DNA from: Pantoea sp. SOD02
GTDB lineage: Bacteria; Pseudomonadota; Gammaproteobacteria; Enterobacterales; Enterobacteriaceae
NCBI RefSeq assembly: GCF_024707505.1
Contig: NZ_CP102604.1
Coordinates: forward strand, 3,224,001-3,288,000
Length of the DNA stretch: 64,000 nucleotides
Direction: 5' to 3'
Within the stretch, counting starts at the first letter, position 1; each line of letters opens with the position of its first letter. The notes below the pieces were generated by a model. That model saw only the letters and a program-made list of their open reading frames with translations. It was not told the DNA's origin and did no database searches. The position numbers and the translations under genes were made by a program. Shown here in pieces: positions 61,222 to 64,000 of the stretch.

Positions 61222-64000
61222 TTAACTGTCTTGCACGGTCTCTGCTGCGGCTTTTTTCTTGCGCGCAAAGAACTGCGAAACCACCACGTAAAACATCGGC
61301 ACAAAGAAGATGGCGAGGAAGGTGGCGGTGATCATTCCGCCCGCCACCGCCGTACCAATTGAGTGCTGACTGCCTGCGCCCGCGCCGTTGGAGATGGTCA
61401 GCGGCAGCACGCCGAGAATAAACGCCATCGAGGTCATGATGATTGGACGGATACGCAGCCGCGCCGCTTCCACCGCCGCTTCCACCAGTGTTTTGCCCTC
61501 GCGCTCATGCAGCTCTTTGGCGAACTCGACGATAAGAATGGCGTTCTTCGCCGCCAGCCCGACCGTGGTGAGTAAGCCAACCTGGAAGAACACATCGTTC
61601 TGCAGGCCGCGCAGCAGCACCGCGCTGATGGTGCCGAGAATGCCGAGCGGCACCACCATGATCACCGAGAACGGGATCGACCAGCTCTCGTACAGCGCTG
61701 CCAGACACAGGAACACCACCAGAATCGAGATCAGATAGAGCTGCGTGGTTTGGCTGCCTGAGGCTTGCTCCTCATACGAAATGCCGTACCACTGCACGCG
61801 GAACCCGTGCGGCAGTTGCTTCGCCAGCTGCTCCACCGCCTTCATCGCTTCACCGGTACTTTGGCCTGGCGCGGGCGATCCGAGGATCTCTTCGGCGGTT
61901 AGGCCGTTAAAGCGTTCAAAGTGCGGCGAGCCGTACACCCATTTGCCCGAAGCAAAGGCGGAAAATGGCACCATGGTGCCGCTGCTGTTGCGGAAGTACC
62001 ATTTGTCGAGATCGGACGGCGTGACGCGTGAGTCCGCTTTGCCCATCAGATAGACCTCTTTCACGCGGCCGTTATACATGAACTGATCGATGTAGCTGGA
62101 GCCCCACGCCACCGACAAGGTGTTGTTGATGTCGGTCATGCTCAGGCCAAGCGCGCTGGCCTTCTCATCATTGATCTCCAGCTGATACTGCGGCTCATCT
62201 TCCAGCCCGTTAAGACGGACCTGCGCCAGATGCGGATCTTTGTTCGCCAGCGAAATAAGCTGGTGCGCGGCATCCATCATCTGCTGATGGCTGTGCGCGC
62301 CGGTATCCTGCAGATAGAGATCGAAGCCGGTGGCGTTACCCAGCTCCATCACCGCTGGCGGCACCATGGCGAAGATTTTGGCGTTCTGATAGTTGGCGAA
62401 GTGCGCCATCACGCGGTTCGCCAAATCCTGCACGCTTTGCCCGCTGTGCGTGCGGTCGCCCCAATCTTTCAGGCGCACAAAGGCCATGGCGTTGCTCTGG
62501 CCGCGACCGGCAAAGTTAAAGCCCGCCACGCCAAAGGTGGTGGTCACCACCGACGCTTCGTTCTGTTGCAGATAGGCGTTGAGATCGTTGATTACCTGTT
62601 GAGTGCGCTGCGACGACGAATTCACTGGCAGCGTGATCTGCACCATCATCAAGCCCTGATCTTCACCCGGCAGGAAGGTGGTTGGTACGCGGGTGAACAA
62701 AAAGCCCGTCACGCCGACGATCACCAGATAGATCACCAGGAACAGGCCGCGACGGGAAATCACTTTGCTGACGCCGTTGGTGTAATGCATCGCGCCGCTG
62801 TCGAACTTGCGGTTAAACCAACCGGCGAACCCGGTGGTTTTGTGCTCCGCCGCCGCCGGTTTCAGCAAGGTGGCGCACAGCGCGGGCGTGAAGATCAGCG
62901 CCATGATCACCGACAGCGCCATCGCCGAGACGATGGTGACCGAGAACTGGCGGTAAATCACGCCGGTCGATCCGGAGAAGAACGCCATCGGCAGCAGCAC
63001 CGCCGACAGCACCAGCGCGATGCCAAACAGCGCGCCCTGAATCTGCTGCATCGACTTGATGGTGGCAGCTTTGGGATCGAGATGCTCTTCGTGCATCACA
63101 CGCTCGACGTTCTCCACCACCACGATGGCGTCATCCACCAGCAGCCCGATGGCCAGCACCATACCGAACATGGTAAGAGTGTTAATGCTGTAACCAAACG
63201 CCGACAGAATGCCGAAGGTGCCCAGCAGCACCACCGGTACCACCAGCGTGGTGATCAGCGTGGCGCGCAGGTTTTGCAGGAAGATCAGCATCACGAAGAA
63301 CACCAGCACTACCGCTTCGATCAGCGTTTTCACCACTTCTTCAATCGAGGCGCTGACCACCGGCGAGGTGTCGTACGGATACTGAATCTCGACGTTATCC
63401 GGCAGCGAATCTTTCAGGTCGGCGATGGTTTGGCGCACCGCTTTGGCGGTATCCAGTTCGTTGGCACCGGTTGCCAGACGCAGCGCGATACCGGCGGCCG
63501 GTTTGCCGTCCATGGTGGCGTCGATGCCGTAGCTCTGCGGCCCGAGCGCTACGCTGGCCACATCTTTCAGCCGCACCTGCGAGCCGTCGCTGTTCACTTT
63601 CAACAGCACATTCTCAAACTGCTTCACGGTGGTGAAACGGGTTTTGCCGAGGATCGTCGCCTCGGTTTTTGCGCCCTGAATGGTCGGCAATCCGCCCAGT
63701 GAACCAGACGACACCTGCACGTTTTGGTTATCAATCGCGGTGGTAACATCGCTCGGCATCAGGTTGTATTTGTACAGCTTGGCCGGATCGAGCCAGATGC
63801 GCATCGCGTATTCCGAGCCCAACACCATGAAGTCGCCGACGCCCGGCGTACGCGAGATCGGATCTTCCAGTTTCGACACCAGCATGTCGGCCAGATCGCC
63901 GTTGGTCAGCTTGCCGTCTTTGGAGATCAGCCCAATCACCATCATGAAGTTTTTCTGGTACTTACGGATGCGGATGCCTTGCTGCGTGACATCGGTGGGC
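61222..64000 (-). CDS. AcrB-like (HAE-1) RND multidrug efflux pump, N-terminus beyond the window
   Basis: Proton-driven inner-membrane drug exporter; 925 residues are visible, from PTDVTQQGIRIRKYQKNF onward, about 120 N-terminal residues being outside. The segment ISRTPGVGDFMVLGSEYAMRIWLDP, the aspartate pair in [17 protein letters not shown] and the helix-10 lysine in GLAAKNAILIVEFAKEL are HAE-1 hallmarks. It is clearly AcrB/MexB/MexF-like and unlike MdtB/C. An adaptor gene is expected just beyond base 64000. A cognate outer-membrane factor follows. Confidence 0.94.
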   Translation of the reverse strand, partial: PTDVTQQGIRIRKYQKNFMMVIGLISKDGKLTNGDLADMLVSKLEDPISRTPGVGDFMVLGSEYAMRIWLDPAKLYKYNLMPSDVTTAIDNQNVQVSSGSLGGLPTIQGAKTEATILGKTRFTTVKQFENVLLKVNSDGSQVRLKDVASVALGPQSYGIDATMDGKPAAGIALRLATGANELDTAKAVRQTIADLKDSLPDNVEIQYPYDTSPVVSASIEEVVKTLIEAVVLVFFVMLIFLQNLRATLITTLVVPVVLLGTFGILSAFGYSINTLTMFGMVLAIGLLVDDAIVVVENVERVMHEEHLDPKAATIKSMQQIQGALFGIALVLSAVLLPMAFFSGSTGVIYRQFSVTIVSAMALSVIMALIFTPALCATLLKPAAAEHKTTGFAGWFNRKFDSGAMHYTNGVSKVISRRGLFLVIYLVIVGVTGFLFTRVPTTFLPGEDQGLMMVQITLPVNSSSQRTQQVINDLNAYLQQNEASVVTTTFGVAGFNFAGRGQSNAMAFVRLKDWGDRTHSGQSVQDLANRVMAHFANYQNAKIFAMVPPAVMELGNATGFDLYLQDTGAHSHQQMMDAAHQLISLANKDPHLAQVRLNGLEDEPQYQLEINDEKASALGLSMTDINNTLSVAWGSSYIDQFMYNGRVKEVYLMGKADSRVTPSDLDKWYFRNSSGTMVPFSAFASGKWVYGSPHFERFNGLTAEEILGSPAPGQSTGEAMKAVEQLAKQLPHGFRVQWYGISYEEQASGSQTTQLYLISILVVFLCLAALYESWSIPFSVIMVVPLGILGTISAVLLRGLQNDVFFQVGLLTTVGLAAKNAILIVEFAKELHEREGKTLVEAAVEAARLRIRPIIMTSMAFILGVLPLTISNGAGAGSQHSIGTAVAGGMITATFLAIFFVPMFYVVVSQFFARKKKAAAETVQDS

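Noticed and set aside
62230..63702. 490-codon plus-strand open frame opposite the AcrB-like pump
   Set aside because: Composition is dominated by His, Arg and Gln, with no domain. The minus-strand frame is a clear RND pump.

Overview
The window is a chromosomal segment of an enterobacterium, most likely Pantoea or a close member of the Erwiniaceae (inferred from protein resemblance to E. coli, gene order and the type of dispersed palindromic repeats; no 16S gene is present to confirm this). From about 7.4 to 50.5 kb the gene order follows the E. coli argA-recBCD-thyA-mutH-aas region almost gene for gene. Against that backbone sdaCB (between ppnN and xni) and ygdQ (between mutH and ygdR) are missing. 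Extra blocks sit at both ends, plus one AT-rich gene behind the initiator tRNA cluster.

Layout. (1) 1-7.4 kb: a merged D-glucarate/galactarate catabolic locus, gudP-gudX-gudD-garL-garR on the minus strand, divergent from garD over a 509-bp control region with a CRP-like site. (2) 7.4-20.6 kb: yqcA-truC-yqcC, the CsrB sRNA with an upstream UvrY-type palindrome, syd, queF, ppnN, xni, a tandem ERIC array, rlmM-ygdD-gcvA, the divergent GcvB sRNA, ygdI, csdA-csdE, tcdA and mltA. (3) 20.8-23.0 kb: three initiator tRNA-fMet genes in tandem, followed by an AT-rich, cysteine-free gene for a protein with about four Ig-like repeats. (4) 23.0-37.8 kb: amiC, argA with a candidate ARG-box pair, and recC-ptrA-recB-recD. 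(5) 37.8-50.5 kb: four minor-pilin-like genes (ppdA-ppdB-ygdB-ppdC), thyA, lgt, ptsP, rppH, a DnaA-box-rich spacer at the position of the E. coli DARS2 locus, mutH, ygdR, tas, lplT and aas. (6) 50.7-64 kb: two co-directional RND efflux systems. One is an AcrB-like pump (N-terminus outside the window) with its own outer-membrane factor. The other is MdtA/MdtB/MdtC-like, followed by a second outer-membrane factor in the manner of a MuxABC-OpmB operon.

Across the window seven loci carry 13 copies of a 20-bp palindrome. Its central ATNNAT-type core is kept while the stem arms change in a compensated way. All copies lie at 3' ends of genes or between co-directional genes, and none lies in a divergent promoter region. 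The regulatory content is dense: CsrB, GcvB, the DnaA-box cluster, ARG boxes, a CRP-like site and several factor-independent terminators. Positions were read by hand from sequence, so transcript ends are approximate. Most functional calls rest on close resemblance to E. coli proteins, as recalled by the annotator.
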